A stretch of 64,000 bases of DNA. Origin: Rachicladosporium sp. CCFEE 5018 (taxonomy: Eukaryota; Ascomycota; Dothideomycetes; Cladosporiales; Cladosporiaceae). This document shows positions 45,189 to 56,660 of the stretch, in pieces. A model generated the notes under the pieces. It was not told where the DNA came from and ran no database searches. It was given only the letters and a program-made list of their open reading frames with translations. Where the stretch lies: positions 1,470,285-1,534,284 of the forward strand of contig KZ111140.1 of NCBI GenBank assembly GCA_002077045.2, read 5' to 3'. Both the position numbers and the translations under genes were made by a program. Within the stretch, counting starts at the first letter, position 1; every line of letters starts with the position of its first letter.

Positions 45189-46238
45189 GGTGATGGATTT
45201 GCGAACGATATGGATGAGACGGAATGCTTAAGAAGATACCATCCTCGACGAGTTATATTAATGTCGTCCGCCCATGCTCTGTGGTCACCACACGTCTAGC
45301 GCCACATATGACCAACCTTGGCTAGCCACTTACCGTCCAGGAATGTTACTCTGCCTGGTAGAGGTGCGTGTGCCCGTGACCCCTTGTACTGATGCGGGCA
45401 CTGCAAGTCAGCTGCAGAAGACGAAGTGCCGTGGATGGACGGACTGGTATAAACGAACCTTGCCATCCAAGATTGTGCAGTGTCTGCAAGCAAGATCGCG
45501 AAGGCCCCGGGGAAGGCTCACGTGCCGTACGACGGACACTGTGGAATCCCGAGTAGAGGACAGGCCGCAATCGCGTGCAAAGCTACCACTGCGGTGGACA
45601 GGACACAGCGCTGTGTACAGTGGCCGCGAAAACGCACGCTGACAGACCCGTTCTCGAGTATTCGCCGCGAAAGCATGCCGTAGTCCAAGGGGTCGTGCAC
45701 GCGTCAGTACTGGCTCGAGGGTGGCACCTACGTCCTCAGCTTTGATGCGTCAAAAGTCAAGCTCTGTCGTCGCAGTCGGTACGCAAATCCGACAAAGCAG
45801 CGCAAAGCCTAACGATAGGCTCGAGGACCAGGTGCCATGGAACAGAGAGGCCTTAACAGGCTCACGTGCGTACCGATCGCACGTACATGTTGTGATCTTT
45901 GTCCGTGCCTCTACACTTGCTTCAAGGTACATCGTGAGAAGCGCACGATGACGCTCGATGCATCAAGCACCATGATGAATTAGGCCCCATATGCACTTCC
46001 AAAGCCAATGTATCGTGTTGATCAAACACAATGTGTCGTGCCCAAGAGAAACAGGAAGCAAGAAGATCATCAAGATTCACGGCATCCCCGGCTCACACCC
46101 GCTCGGATCACCCATCCCATCGGTACGCAGCGCCACCATCGACATCTCATTGCCATGAATACGAGATATCGACACGCCTTTGTCAGTGCTTACGTCCATC
46201 CCGTCTTAGCAACATGACACCCTGACAGAAGCACGACC
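45189..46238. other. Divergent intergenic region, glutaminase / Rib7, block B
   Basis: No gene is seen. Colinear with 21219-22269 but clearly more diverged than the exons on its left. Confidence 0.5.
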
Positions 46239-47018
46239 ATGTCCGAAACGCTATCCCTCAGCTCCGAAGACCTCGCCTTCCTGGGTCCTTACCTTCCTCC
46301 ATCAAGTCTTGACTCTTCACGGCACTCAGATGCTCCTGGGGCCTCTCCAAAGCTTCCCTTCACGACGTTGACATACGCCTGTTCCCTCGACGGTCGCATC
46401 TCTCTCGCCCCAGGCACTCGCACCGCTCTCTCCGGCCCCGAATCTAAGTCCTTGACCCACTACCTCCGGCTGCACCACGATGCAATCCTAATCGGTGTCG
46501 GTACAGCCATAGCCGACAACCCAAGTCTTAACTGCCGGTACCCCGGTGCTGCGCTGAAGGACCAGCCGAGACCGGTCATCGTGGATCCGAGAGCAAGGTG
46601 GGGAAGGGAGGGGGAGGTGGTGAGGCTTGTGGGAGAAGGAAAGGGGTTGGAGCCGTGGGTTCTTGTGGGAGTGGGGGTGGATGCAATTGCTGGGATGGGG
46701 AAGGTGATAGACGTGAAAGTGCTTGAGCTGAAGGCTACGGAATCGCAGGGAGCGCGGTTCGCATGGCGAGATGTGCTAGAGTTGCTTGCAAAGCGCGGCA
46801 TGAGAAGTGTCATGATTGAGGGAGGTGCAAGTGTGATCAACGACCTGTTGGCCAACGAACGTGGTCTTATAGACTCAGTCATAGTTACTGTAGCGCCCAC
46901 ATGGCTGGGTGAGGGCGCTGTGGCTGCTTCGCCAGCGAAGTCAGTAGCGGCGATGACGGACGTGAAGTGGCGACAATTCGGCGCTGATGCAGTGGTGTGT
47001 GGAAGGCTGCCCAGATGA
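46239..47018 (+). CDS. RIB7: 2,5-diamino-6-ribosylamino-4(3H)-pyrimidinone 5'-phosphate reductase, block B
   Basis: 259 residues, same length and motifs as the copy at 22270. About 88% identical in protein: differences cluster around residues 27-37 and 106-205, while the last ~55 residues are identical. No disabling change. Confidence 0.92.
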   Translation: MSETLSLSSEDLAFLGPYLPPSSLDSSRHSDAPGASPKLPFTTLTYACSLDGRISLAPGTRTALSGPESKSLTHYLRLHHDAILIGVGTAIADNPSLNCRYPGAALKDQPRPVIVDPRARWGREGEVVRLVGEGKGLEPWVLVGVGVDAIAGMGKVIDVKVLELKATESQGARFAWRDVLELLAKRGMRSVMIEGGASVINDLLANERGLIDSVIVTVAPTWLGEGAVAASPAKSVAAMTDVKWRQFGADAVVCGRLPR

Positions 47019-47279
47019 CTACGTTCCTCTACTAGCCTTCAGCACAATTGTGAAATCCGCCATCACCATGACAAAGAGGTGAGCCTTACAATGTCATGAT
47101 TTGAACTTGATACAAAGAGGCCACAGCCATGTACAAGAAGCTTGAAGGAGACAACTAGGCGACCGCCATCATGACACACCACCTTCGACCTTCCCCACCC
47201 ATCCCGACCTCTCATTTGACCGTTTACCTGAATGACCAGAACGCCTCGCTAAAGACCCATCATACCCCGGCGCAATGCC

Positions 47280-50200
47280 TCATCTACCTCCATACCCATC
47301 GCTGTATATCACTCCCTGACTAGGCGTAGCCTGCGCTCCCAGCTCATTCCTGGTCAAGCTATCGCCAGCCCTCTTATGAGTACTCGCGAATCCTGGCTGT
47401 ACTGGAGCCGGTGGACTGCCGACCGTGCTATCGAAGCCCTCGAACTCCAAACCTTCATCCGGACTGTTGCCTAAGGGTGGACTATGTGTGCCGCCGAACG
47501 TCGGGATCTGGTCTTGCGATAGCGTCCGTCTAGAGCTGCGGCGAGGCACGTAGGGCGGGCGCGATGGATGCGTAGAGGCATCACCGCGATTGTGAGAAGG
47601 CCAGGATAGTTCATCCACGGCTCTAAGCCACTCTTGTCCAGCTGGACTGCGGTCTAGATCAGGGTTGTATGGTGACGGTATGTCATTCTGCGTTCGCTGT
47701 GAGCCAAAGCGGGATGGGAGATCAAGCCCGCCAATTGGCTCGATCGGTGCGAGGCTCGGCACGTCGCTAAGATGAGGTCTGTACTTCTCGTCCCGGTCGT
47801 CTGCGGGATATCGACTACTCGCCGTCGTCTCGCCGCTTGGTCTCGGTCGCGCAGGGAGCTCCGCACGCATGCCGGGGTGATCCAGAGTACGGATTGTGTC
47901 TCCGCTTGGTCGAGCAGCCGGATGAAGGCCGATGTTGAATGTATCGACCGGAGGTGAGTAAGCCGGATGTATAGTCTCCGCGGCACCATCGAGGGCAAAG
48001 TTGAAACCTGGTGCGATGCGATTGCCGGTGGGTGACGCAGGACTCGCGGCCCGATCAGCGCCTACGGCAGCATGCTGCTGCAGTGGTGGTGAGTCATGAT
48101 ATGGATCCGAGGCCATCGGCGGCGAGTCGACCATCTCATGCTCTTCTGCGGCGCGCTGCATCTCGGGTGGCATCCGTGAGGATCGCACAACTTCGAAGCC
48201 CTTGCTCTCCCTTGGCTTTGCCTTGCCACCGACGAAACGTTGGAACCAGCTTTGCGCGTTGGCAGCAGGTCCATTCGGGTCCACGGGTCCAGTTTTTAGC
48301 TTCCGAGTCGGCTGGTCCGAAAGAGCAGCACCACGGTAGTACTGATCAACTTCGCGGACTGCGTAATCGGGTCGAGGTAGGTTATCGTCAGAATCTGCAC
48401 GATCTCGAAAGTAGGCTGGTGCCGGTGAGTCACGTCCCACGAACTTGCCCTCGATGCTGCTGCCTCGTTGCCCGCCAGATTGCGTGGGCGAGTCCGAGTA
48501 GGGGAAGTCTGCACTGTTGCCACTTTGCCGAGCCTTCGTCGCAAGTGGTAGAGCGTCCATTGTCGTACGACGCGCCCGAGGAGGTCGGTAGTAAGTCTCT
48601 GCTGGCGCATCGCCCATCTTCCCGCCTACGACTGGCTTCGCTGAGTCCATCGGATTGTTGCCACTTTCACCCGTGGGACTCGCAAGACCGCCACCAATAG
48701 AGTCAAAGTTCTCGAATCCACTCATGCGATGTGTGGAAGGTGCACTGCCAATCTGGTTCAGCAGCTGCTGGCTGCTAGCGGACATACTTCGTGACCGAGC
48801 ATAGTTGCTCCGTGCATCTGCGTCCTGTAGTATCGCTGCGCCACTAGCCATCGATGCCCGATCGCTTGTGATCGGTCTGTTTCGGTTCTGCCGCTTCTTA
48901 AGCATGCGGATATTGACGATGCTGCCACGAATGGCACCGTGCTGTGCGTCACCAGCAACTCCCATCGAGCGAGCTACGACTTCAATGAGTGTCTGCGCAG
49001 CATTGAGGAAGAAGCCGAAGACCAGGACGCAAGCGTGGAGCAGCAATATGGCGTAGCCGATCCACCCACGAGGCGCTTCGTCTACACCTAGCGAGGGTAC
49101 GAACGCCACTGACAAAAGTATAGTGATCAGTCGGACTGTCGCAAAGAAGGTGTGGTAGGCATTCATGCTTGTCTGGTTCTGGAATGGCCTAAATGCGTTG
49201 AGCGTAAGAATAAAGATCACCTCGCAAATTGCGAGTATGATGAGTTGGCCAATGCCGCTGGGCTGAACTGCGCCAATGGCCACAGCTCGCATGAAGGTGA
49301 TAGCGACCGGTATAAGAGCAAATGGCGCAGCGCTGTCGCTATATGTGTTGTACAAAGGTCCATACATGAGGACTGTCGGCATGTCGTCAAACAGATGTGT
49401 CCTCGGCTTGGTCGTAAAGATGACTCGGAGAATCCAGATCGCGGTTAGGAGCATTACAAGCAGTAAAATCACCGCACAGATCACGACTGATTTGGGCGAT
49501 CTCGGAGCAACAACGAGCTGGAATAAGCTGAGTGCCGCGATGGGCAGGATGAAGTAGTTGAACAGTAGTCGCACCAGGTTGCCGACCGTGAAAGGGAAGT
49601 TCTTCCGCCGCAGATCTTCCTCGCTGGTGTTGGAAGCCTTGCGGTACGCCCAGCGTGCCGCAAATCCGACTTGGCAGAGGACTACCACGATTGCAGCAAT
49701 AACAAGCAGCCAGATCGCCATGCATGCCCATATATCGTCTGTTTTGCTCATGCCCACTAGCTGGCTCATGCGAGTCATTCCATATGTGCCACTGGTTGTG
49801 TATACTCCGTCCACCAAGCTCTGGTAGCCGTCTCCATGACTGACGAAGCTCTGATTGAACATGAGCAGACTCCAAGTTGTCTGGCTGATTGCTGGCTGGA
49901 AGAATCCAGGGTACTGCAACGTCAAGCTCCCAGTGAGTGCAACGAACTGAATGTACTGCAGACAATCGCCGAATCCTGGCGTGACCAAGCGCAGCAAATC
50001 CTCATCACGCCCATAGTTGCTGCTCCACCTGAATATATCCGAGCTGCCCCAGGGTGACCAAATCGCCGCGGTCAAGGTCGCAAGACCCTTCAATATCAAG
50101 ATTGCAGCCGGCAGCCATGTGATCAAACCCGCAACGCTCTTTCCCAGGTCCGGAGTAATGTTCGCGCTAACGCATAATACATCCGGTGCGCCCTCGTCGC

Positions 50201-50747
50201 CACTGATCACTCGCACTGTCGATACAAGCGTGCCGAATGCATATGTACTGCCGAAGTCGTGCTGCACTTGGAACGCTGGCAGGTCGTAAGGGTTGCTAGC
50301 ATTGGCGGTAAAGTAAGGGCCGATGGGACAGCTCCCATTCACAAGGGTCTTACAGAATCTCTCAGATGGCGCGCTGTAGGCGTCATAGGTGAGGAGGTTG
50401 TACCTCGTAATCAACGTGCTGTAGTTGCCACCCGTGCCAACGTCGTTAATCTTGCCGAAGGTGTTATTCTCATTGCTCCAGCCTGGGTCATTGGGTGGCG
50501 GATATTCCCCGACGGTCGTCTGACCCGTGACATTCCCGTAGTAGGTGAGATTGAGGCCATGCGTCGGGTTGACTGTGTCGAACTTGGCGTCCACGAACAG
50601 GGGAACCCATTGCAGTCGCCGCGGATTGCTGTTGATGGTGTTCACGTCCAGACAGTCCTCAAAGGCAATGAAGGCGCTGAGACTCGGCGCAACGAGGAGG
50701 GAGAGAAGCACCGCAGTCGCCGCCGCGAATGACTGTGAGACCCTCAT
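47280..50747 (-). CDS. TRP/FLC-like membrane channel, intact block B copy
   Basis: Single exon, 1155 residues from the ATG at 50747. Six more upstream codons and a further Met are open, but the signal peptide begins MRVSQSFAAATAVLLSLL. The order is: signal peptide; ML-like lumenal domain with several NxT/S sites (about 25-215); first membrane helix; then WSSNYGRDEDLLRLVTPGF and a multi-helix TRP domain (about 250-640); then a ~500-residue Ser/Pro/Arg-rich cytosolic tail. This is the fungal TRP-like/flavin-carrier (Pfam TRP) family, acting in the plasma membrane, ER or vacuole. The tail is long compared with yeast Flc proteins. The block A copy lacks 20 bp matching 50011-50030. Confidence 0.88.
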   Translation of the reverse strand: MRVSQSFAAATAVLLSLLVAPSLSAFIAFEDCLDVNTINSNPRRLQWVPLFVDAKFDTVNPTHGLNLTYYGNVTGQTTVGEYPPPNDPGWSNENNTFGKINDVGTGGNYSTLITRYNLLTYDAYSAPSERFCKTLVNGSCPIGPYFTANASNPYDLPAFQVQHDFGSTYAFGTLVSTVRVISGDEGAPDVLCVSANITPDLGKSVAGLITWLPAAILILKGLATLTAAIWSPWGSSDIFRWSSNYGRDEDLLRLVTPGFGDCLQYIQFVALTGSLTLQYPGFFQPAISQTTWSLLMFNQSFVSHGDGYQSLVDGVYTTSGTYGMTRMSQLVGMSKTDDIWACMAIWLLVIAAIVVVLCQVGFAARWAYRKASNTSEEDLRRKNFPFTVGNLVRLLFNYFILPIAALSLFQLVVAPRSPKSVVICAVILLLVMLLTAIWILRVIFTTKPRTHLFDDMPTVLMYGPLYNTYSDSAAPFALIPVAITFMRAVAIGAVQPSGIGQLIILAICEVIFILTLNAFRPFQNQTSMNAYHTFFATVRLITILLSVAFVPSLGVDEAPRGWIGYAILLLHACVLVFGFFLNAAQTLIEVVARSMGVAGDAQHGAIRGSIVNIRMLKKRQNRNRPITSDRASMASGAAILQDADARSNYARSRSMSASSQQLLNQIGSAPSTHRMSGFENFDSIGGGLASPTGESGNNPMDSAKPVVGGKMGDAPAETYYRPPRARRTTMDALPLATKARQSGNSADFPYSDSPTQSGGQRGSSIEGKFVGRDSPAPAYFRDRADSDDNLPRPDYAVREVDQYYRGAALSDQPTRKLKTGPVDPNGPAANAQSWFQRFVGGKAKPRESKGFEVVRSSRMPPEMQRAAEEHEMVDSPPMASDPYHDSPPLQQHAAVGADRAASPASPTGNRIAPGFNFALDGAAETIHPAYSPPVDTFNIGLHPAARPSGDTIRTLDHPGMRAELPARPRPSGETTASSRYPADDRDEKYRPHLSDVPSLAPIEPIGGLDLPSRFGSQRTQNDIPSPYNPDLDRSPAGQEWLRAVDELSWPSHNRGDASTHPSRPPYVPRRSSRRTLSQDQIPTFGGTHSPPLGNSPDEGLEFEGFDSTVGSPPAPVQPGFASTHKRAGDSLTRNELGAQATPSQGVIYSDGYGGR

Positions 50748-52590
50748 CGTGAGGGAAGCACACAGCACATCTGATGTGACGGATGTACTGCGTAGCCTGT
50801 AAGAAGGGAAGTAAAGGAGATCCGACCACGAAACACCGGCGCCGTGAACCTTCGCGCAACTCTGAATGATGCGCGGCGGGTGGTGGTGGGAAAGTCAAGA
50901 TGGTCCAAGCCTCAAGGGAGGTCGTGTCGTGCCGCGCTGCATTGGGCGCTACTAGCCGAGTACGAGCTTAAATTCGACGGCATCTCCTCCTCGTGCTGGG
51001 GAGCACTGCATGGCGATAACGCACGGCATCGACAGGGTAGCTAACGATGTGCGACAGGCTGGCAAAGCGCTTCCGAAGGAATGTAGCTTGTCTTGAAGTT
51101 ATCCGTGCTGGACTTTGCTGGCTCTTCCGTCTGGCAGCAGCGGACCAGGTCCATCGAGACGCTCCTGCTGAGATTTCACAAATCGCGGCCATATGCCAGA
51201 GGTGCAGTCCTGAACACGAGCCGGACCTTGTCAAAGATCTCGGTAGCATTGTCGAAGGTCGCCAAGTTCGGAGATTCTGGCGAGGACCCAGGCCGGATGA
51301 TTCGCCTCGAAGTGAGCGCTGCCCTCGCGTCGCATGTGACCCGTGATGAGGATCCGCCTCTCCATCTTTACCAGCTTCTCTGGCTCTCCTACGCATGCGC
51401 TTGCGCAGTCCGCTCAATTATTTTGAGCGTGTGCACACAGCGTCCCAACGGTTGCCAGATCTGCGAGTTTGACACAGGCACAGCGGTATCCGATCGTGTA
51501 ATGCTGACCGGTCCCGGACTTGAGTCTTCCAGGCCTCCCCGGTCACTGGATGCTGACTTCTTACGTCGAACAGAGGTGCGCCGGATGGGCGAAGCTGGTA
51601 CGTTGTCGCCGGATCATGGTCATGTTGTACCGCTCGGGTCGTGACCCGCCGGCGGCAATGAGTCTCTGTGAACATTTGCTGGACGGTCTAAAAGTGGACG
51701 TTCATAGTCGTCGACTAGCCCTCCATCGTGGCTCTTCCATTGGGCTGTGTATATGTTGGGCGGCACCGCAATCTCGCAAGCGGCATCGAACGTACAGAGT
51801 TGATGGCGTCGCATCCACATGTCTCGGAAATACACAATATGGACAACGAGGATGAAGAGCTGCACTACTAAGGTAGTGATCACAGACACGACCTTTACAA
51901 TCACCATGGCTACCAAGATGCAATGCGGCAGCTGCTCTGGACCATCTGAAGTGCAGTGGCCGGCAAGCATCGTAGAGTGCCTTCGCTTCTCCGAAAGGAC
52001 GAATGGTGAACACTGGTCATATGACTAAAGCTGCGGCAGTGATACACGATACCAGCCTACACATGAGATGCCCAGATCAACTAGTCATTGCCAAAGGACA
52101 TGATATGGTCTCTCATGAGCACCGCATGCAGCACATGCTACGGTGCGAGTATGCTCAAACAAGCGCAGGAGCATTTCAGATTTGCGGAGAAGCGATATCC
52201 ATCGTCAATGAGCCTTCGGCACAAGCTCTTCATCCTACAGCTACGTAGTGTCGGCCATCTGCGGAGCATATGGAGGCTCGGATGTTGCTATGGTGGCAGC
52301 GCATATGTGCGGCAGAATTCGATCGAAGACTCGGGAATATGATGCCGTGGGTTTGTTTACAGCGCCCGTGCTCTCCGCGCGGAATATATCTCGATTTTGT
52401 TTTCCTCCATCCTTCCTTCTTCTCTCTTCACCGATCACCACGAGTAAGACCTCCCCCATCCACCTTCCGCACATCACCTCTTCTGCACATCACATCACAT
52501 CACTTGTCTCCACATCACTCCTGTGTCTCAGCGGCGTCGCACTCAGTGGCTCATCATCGCACATCTCATCTCACCCTCACCCCATCATCG
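50748..52590. other. Gene-poor stretch, block B, left part of the diverged island
   Basis: No gene is recognised. Up to about 51010 it is nearly identical to block A. Further right it aligns only in scattered words with 27060-28250, so it looks like diverged homologous sequence rather than an insertion. 52440-52590 is CA/TC-rich low complexity. Confidence 0.5.
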
Positions 52591-52642
52591 CAGCCCCTCA
52601 TCGCAGCCCCTCATCGCAGCCCCTCATCGCAGCCCCTCATCG
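52591..52642 (+). repeat. Four perfect 13-bp tandem units
   Basis: The unit CAGCCCCTCATCG is repeated four times without a mismatch. It lies about 240 bp before the orphan gene and is absent from block A. Confidence 0.95.
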
Positions 52643-52885
52643 CTCGCCCATGCTCATTCATCTTCACGCATGAGCCATCACTAACATTATTTCAGTGTAT
52701 ACACCACGAGTTCTTCCAAGACCTCGTTACCCCAACCGCTTCCGCCCATTTACACCCTGGGTCCCACCCCCTTCAGTGCCGCAACCCTCAGAGGCAGTCA
52801 CTGTTGCACCATCAAAACCGACAATTTCACGAAATGGACGCGAGTCAACAGTCTCCCTCGCTGTGTTTCACATGAGTCCACCATC

Positions 52886-54289
52886 ATGACTGACTCTGTC
52901 TCAGGTTTCACTATCCACCGTCGACCCATGCCCATGCTGCCACATGGAACTGGATCCGCAGTGACGAAGCCCGACGTACCATCACGTGAAGCTATCGAGC
53001 AGATGAAAGATGCCGCCCGTCGAAGGTTCGCCGCCAAGTACGGACCCTGGCCCACGCCAACCAAGCCGGAAGTCCTTGCTTCGACGACTCGCGATCAGCC
53101 CGACAGCCGCATTGAACGCATCGAGCAGATGAAAGAAGCTGCACGTCAAAGATTCCTCGCCAAGCACCCGCCACGCTGGCCCGCCAAGCCAGAAGTCGCT
53201 GCTACGACGAGTCGCGAACAAACCGACGACAGCATTCATTCCGGGGCATCCGACGAGACAAAGTCGATTTCGACCTTTGTTTCCGATACAGACGATACTC
53301 CAGTACACTCCCACCTCCTTGTAGAACACGATGCAGACCACGATGGCCGCAAGTTGCTCCTTGATCTGTTGGCCAACGACCCGCTCCGACGTCAGCACTG
53401 GCTGACAACGGCCGAGTCGACCATTGCATTCTTCGTGTATAACAAGTGGGAGCGCTGTGCGGACGACCGTTCGAGCTACTCGGAATGGCTCGCACGCTCA
53501 ATTCCGCCGGCGTACAATCTGTACGACTCCATTGCTGATCTCGCCGAGGAGATCTTCAAGACCTGCAATGGAATCGATACCACACCTCGACCACAGACCC
53601 TCAGTCCGGCTGCATTGCGCGCCTTCCTCAACCCACTCGAGCAGCTCTTTACTGCCGAGGGACCGTCCACTCTTGAGGAAGAAGAGTACAATGCACGGAA
53701 GGCTACTGCCCTCGCTGCCCTCAAGGCCGCTTTTAGAGCTGCACATGAGAAGCCCGCTGCTCCGGCAGTTGAGGTTCCTCGATCAGTCTCACCAAGCTCC
53801 TTTGTTGGGTCCCTTGTCGACGCAGTCAAAGTCGCCACACGCTCAGTGGTCCAGAACGCTCTGCCTGCCGCCAAGAAACTCCTGCAGCGCGTTTCCACCG
53901 TTTTCCCGTTCCGCTTTCAAGCTCCGGCACCTCAGAGGAACAAACGGTTTCGGGCCCCCGAGTTGTACAACATCGACGACAAGCAAGCTTTCCGCAAGCA
54001 GACCGCAGAGCTCAGACAATCCGGCTACATTCCCGATGGCTCTGGTCGCACAGCACGAGACTGGTATCTCGAAAGTCACGAAGTCGCTCAGAAGCGCGCT
54101 CTCTGCGCCATTCCTTGGGAAGACATCACTGCGGACGTCACCGTCACGACCACACTCACGGACGACGCCGTACTTGAGATGAGCACCGAGGAATCCCGCT
54201 ACTTCGCTGAGACAATTCGCCGCATACCACGCTGTCAAGCCTACGATGACGGTTCCATCTACACCGAAGATGAGGATTTTGAAGAGTGA
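52886..54289 (+). CDS. Orphan gene, intact block B allele
   Basis: 467 residues from ATG 52886. I recognise no family. Two tandem ~40-residue units lie near the N-terminus: IEQMKDAARRRFAAKYGPW and IEQMKEAARQRFLAKHPPRW, each followed by KPEVxAxTTRxQxD. An acidic region comes next. Then comes the core shared with the block A allele, about residues 185-260: WERCADDRSSYSEWLARS, PPAYNLYDSIADLAEEI and TPRPQTLSPAALRAFLNPLEQLFTA. The C-terminal 130 residues contain RKQTAELRQSGYIPDGSG and end in an acidic tail. A perfect branch site and acceptor (ACTAAC then TTTCAG) about 190 bp upstream suggests an unseen 5' exon. The N-terminal third does not align with the other allele. Confidence 0.7.
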   Translation: MTDSVSGFTIHRRPMPMLPHGTGSAVTKPDVPSREAIEQMKDAARRRFAAKYGPWPTPTKPEVLASTTRDQPDSRIERIEQMKEAARQRFLAKHPPRWPAKPEVAATTSREQTDDSIHSGASDETKSISTFVSDTDDTPVHSHLLVEHDADHDGRKLLLDLLANDPLRRQHWLTTAESTIAFFVYNKWERCADDRSSYSEWLARSIPPAYNLYDSIADLAEEIFKTCNGIDTTPRPQTLSPAALRAFLNPLEQLFTAEGPSTLEEEEYNARKATALAALKAAFRAAHEKPAAPAVEVPRSVSPSSFVGSLVDAVKVATRSVVQNALPAAKKLLQRVSTVFPFRFQAPAPQRNKRFRAPELYNIDDKQAFRKQTAELRQSGYIPDGSGRTARDWYLESHEVAQKRALCAIPWEDITADVTVTTTLTDDAVLEMSTEESRYFAETIRRIPRCQAYDDGSIYTEDEDFEE

Positions 54290-54353
54290 TCGACGTCGAC
54301 ACGCCTTGCAATGGACATTATTGCATCTTGCGTATTAACATCACTCCCCCTGT

Positions 54354-54870
54354 CGCCTGACGCACGCTAGCACCCCGAGTGCCATCGCTCCGACATCCTC
54401 ATTCGTCTTGTCGCCAGACGCACGCTAGTACCCCAGAGTACCCTCGCTCCGACATCGACTCACTTCGCCCATCCGTCACTGCCTTGTTGTCGCCTGATGC
54501 ACGCCAGCACCCCGAGTGCCATCGCTCCGACATCATCGCTCATCTTGTCGCCAGATGCACGCTCGCACCTCGAGTGCCCTCGCTCCGACATCGACAGCTT
54601 CAGCTTCTCCGGACATCACTGGATTCACCATCACTTGTCTTGTCGCCAGACGCACGCTAGCACTTCGAGTGCCCTCGCTCCGACACGACATCACTAGTCT
54701 TTGCCGCCAGACGCACGCCAGCACTTCGAGTGCCATCGCTCCGACATCGACACATCGCCTTCATCAGTTTGGATCTCACTCGTCTTTTCGACAGGCGTAT
54801 GCTTGCACTCCGAGTGCCATCACTTCGAATTCGACATCCACTGTCTCGCCGAGAGACACACATTAGGACT
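54354..54870 (+). repeat. Expanded minisatellite, about 8 units, block B
   Basis: Units of 55-95 bp share CGCC(A/T)GA(C/T)GCACGC(T/C)AGCAC followed by CGAGTGCC(A/C)TCGCTCCGACATC. Starts are near 54354, 54412, 54490, 54549, 54643, 54706, 54797 and 54850. The shorter array in block A is at 31420-31660. Confidence 0.85.
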
Positions 54871-54911
54871 CCGCGTGTTATCGCCACCATCAACAGCCTC
54901 CGTCCTGAATC

Positions 54912-55340
54912 CTTCTCGCCGTCACACTCCTGCCAGTTACTTCGTGGTAATGGCTCTGGGGATAACACCTCAGGGTAGCCGCCTGTCCGAGTACTGTGAC
55001 CTCAGTAGCGCTCTAGCGAAAGGGCAGTACGTTGGGTAGGGACATTATTGCAAGGCTGCAGGACTGGTTGCGGCAGGCTCACAGCGACGGTAAACTACTC
55101 GGATCAACAGCCTCATCACTGGATTCTTCTCGCCTCCACACTCTGACAGTTACTTCGCGCTGATGGCTCTGGGGGCAACCTCGGAGTAGCAGCCTATCTG
55201 AGTACTGTGACCTCAGTAGCGCTCTAGCGAACGGGCAGTACGTTGGGTGGGGACATTATCGCAAGGCTGCAGAGTGGTGGTTGCGGGGTCACAGTGGCGG
55301 GGGACCTACGTGTGCTCCGCTCATCGACAGCAGGCAGCAG
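54912..55340 (+). repeat. Direct repeat, period ~214 bp, two units, block B
   Basis: Counterpart of 31681-32100, with the same ~60-base conserved core in each unit. Confidence 0.85.
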
Positions 55341-56144
55341 GTAAGTATAGGTGAGTATCCTCCTTGTGACTGACGCCTGCCGAGTACTGTGGCAGCGGTA
55401 TGAGGACGCAGCTGGCGCCAAGAACACTGATGAAACAGGCATAACCAACCACAGCACCTTTAGTACGGCTTCGACCGGCGGACCAGTCACCGATCAGGTA
55501 CACCGATCAACAAGTCTTTCTCACCGGCGGAGCACCAGAGCAAATCTGACAGCCCAGTGGAGCCGATGTTACCCTACGCTGCCTCGGTAGCAATAGGAGA
55601 GCGATCTGGTTCTGCACATCGGGTGTTGCGAGAGGAGCGATCTGCGACAACAGTGCGAGAGAACGATCGGGAACCGACGATGAGTTTGCGACGCATTCCT
55701 GCTGGACCACTCTCGACAGCTCCGCGGCGCTCGGTCTTGCACCCCAGTTATCGTGGCAAGTTTCTGGTGGCCTCGACCAATGAGCTGGACTGCGGACGGA
55801 GAGTGGCAGACAGGGACCTTGCTCTGATCTGTCCGGGCGAAGTGGAAGGAAAAGGGGGCTGGTGGGTTGAAGGGAGAGACCATCAGCAATGCGGAGGGCA
55901 CTTAGTGCACTGGTCAGCCGTGTGCGGCACTGCTGATGAGGCCCTTGGTATGCGCACACCACTGACTACAGTGCTTTTGGGATACTGACTTGGCAGCACG
56001 ACTTACTAACCTGACAGCGCTGCTCGCTGCCAGCAGAGTCTGGACTTACATGACATCCGGTGAGTGATCGGCTCCTATCGACATGATCATGGCTGACGCA
56101 CTTGCAGGACTTTCGACGGCAATTTGTCAGTACACGCATGAATC

Positions 56145-56660
56145 TTTGTGAGTTCGCTGCAGCATCTTTCCTCTCCCGCCCGATCGAGTAGTGCTAACAT
56201 CCAGACACACCGCCGCCATGTAGCTGCCACCTGCGCCATGACATCTCCACCCGAAACCTTTTGTGAGTTCGCAAGAGTGTCTTCCTCTGCGCCGCCAACG
56301 AACACTGCTGACATTCGAATACATCGCACCTTGCTATGCTCGCCTCGGCTACATGTAACAGCTTGACCCTTTTGTGAGTGCGCTGGAATGTTCGCCACCA
56401 TCTATGAGGTTGTTCAGTGCTGATCCCCGGACAAATCACTGTAGGTACGTTTCAGCACCGTCGGACGTCTCAGCATGGTCGACCCTCCATGAGTGCATTG
56501 AAGCGGCCGCGTCTCTCTCCATCGAGCGAACGCTACTGACATCACCGACAACCATCTGATCGCCGCCCGTATCCGGCTTCACGATTCAGCATGACGATCT
56601 TGCGAGTGCAGTAGAGTACGACCTTTCCAGTCTGCTCGAGCGCTACTGACATCCATCACA
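56145..56660 (+). repeat. Degenerate tandem repeat, ~100 bp units, block B
   Basis: Counterpart of 32912-33420, with units near 56145, 56260, 56371 and 56600. Confidence 0.65.
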
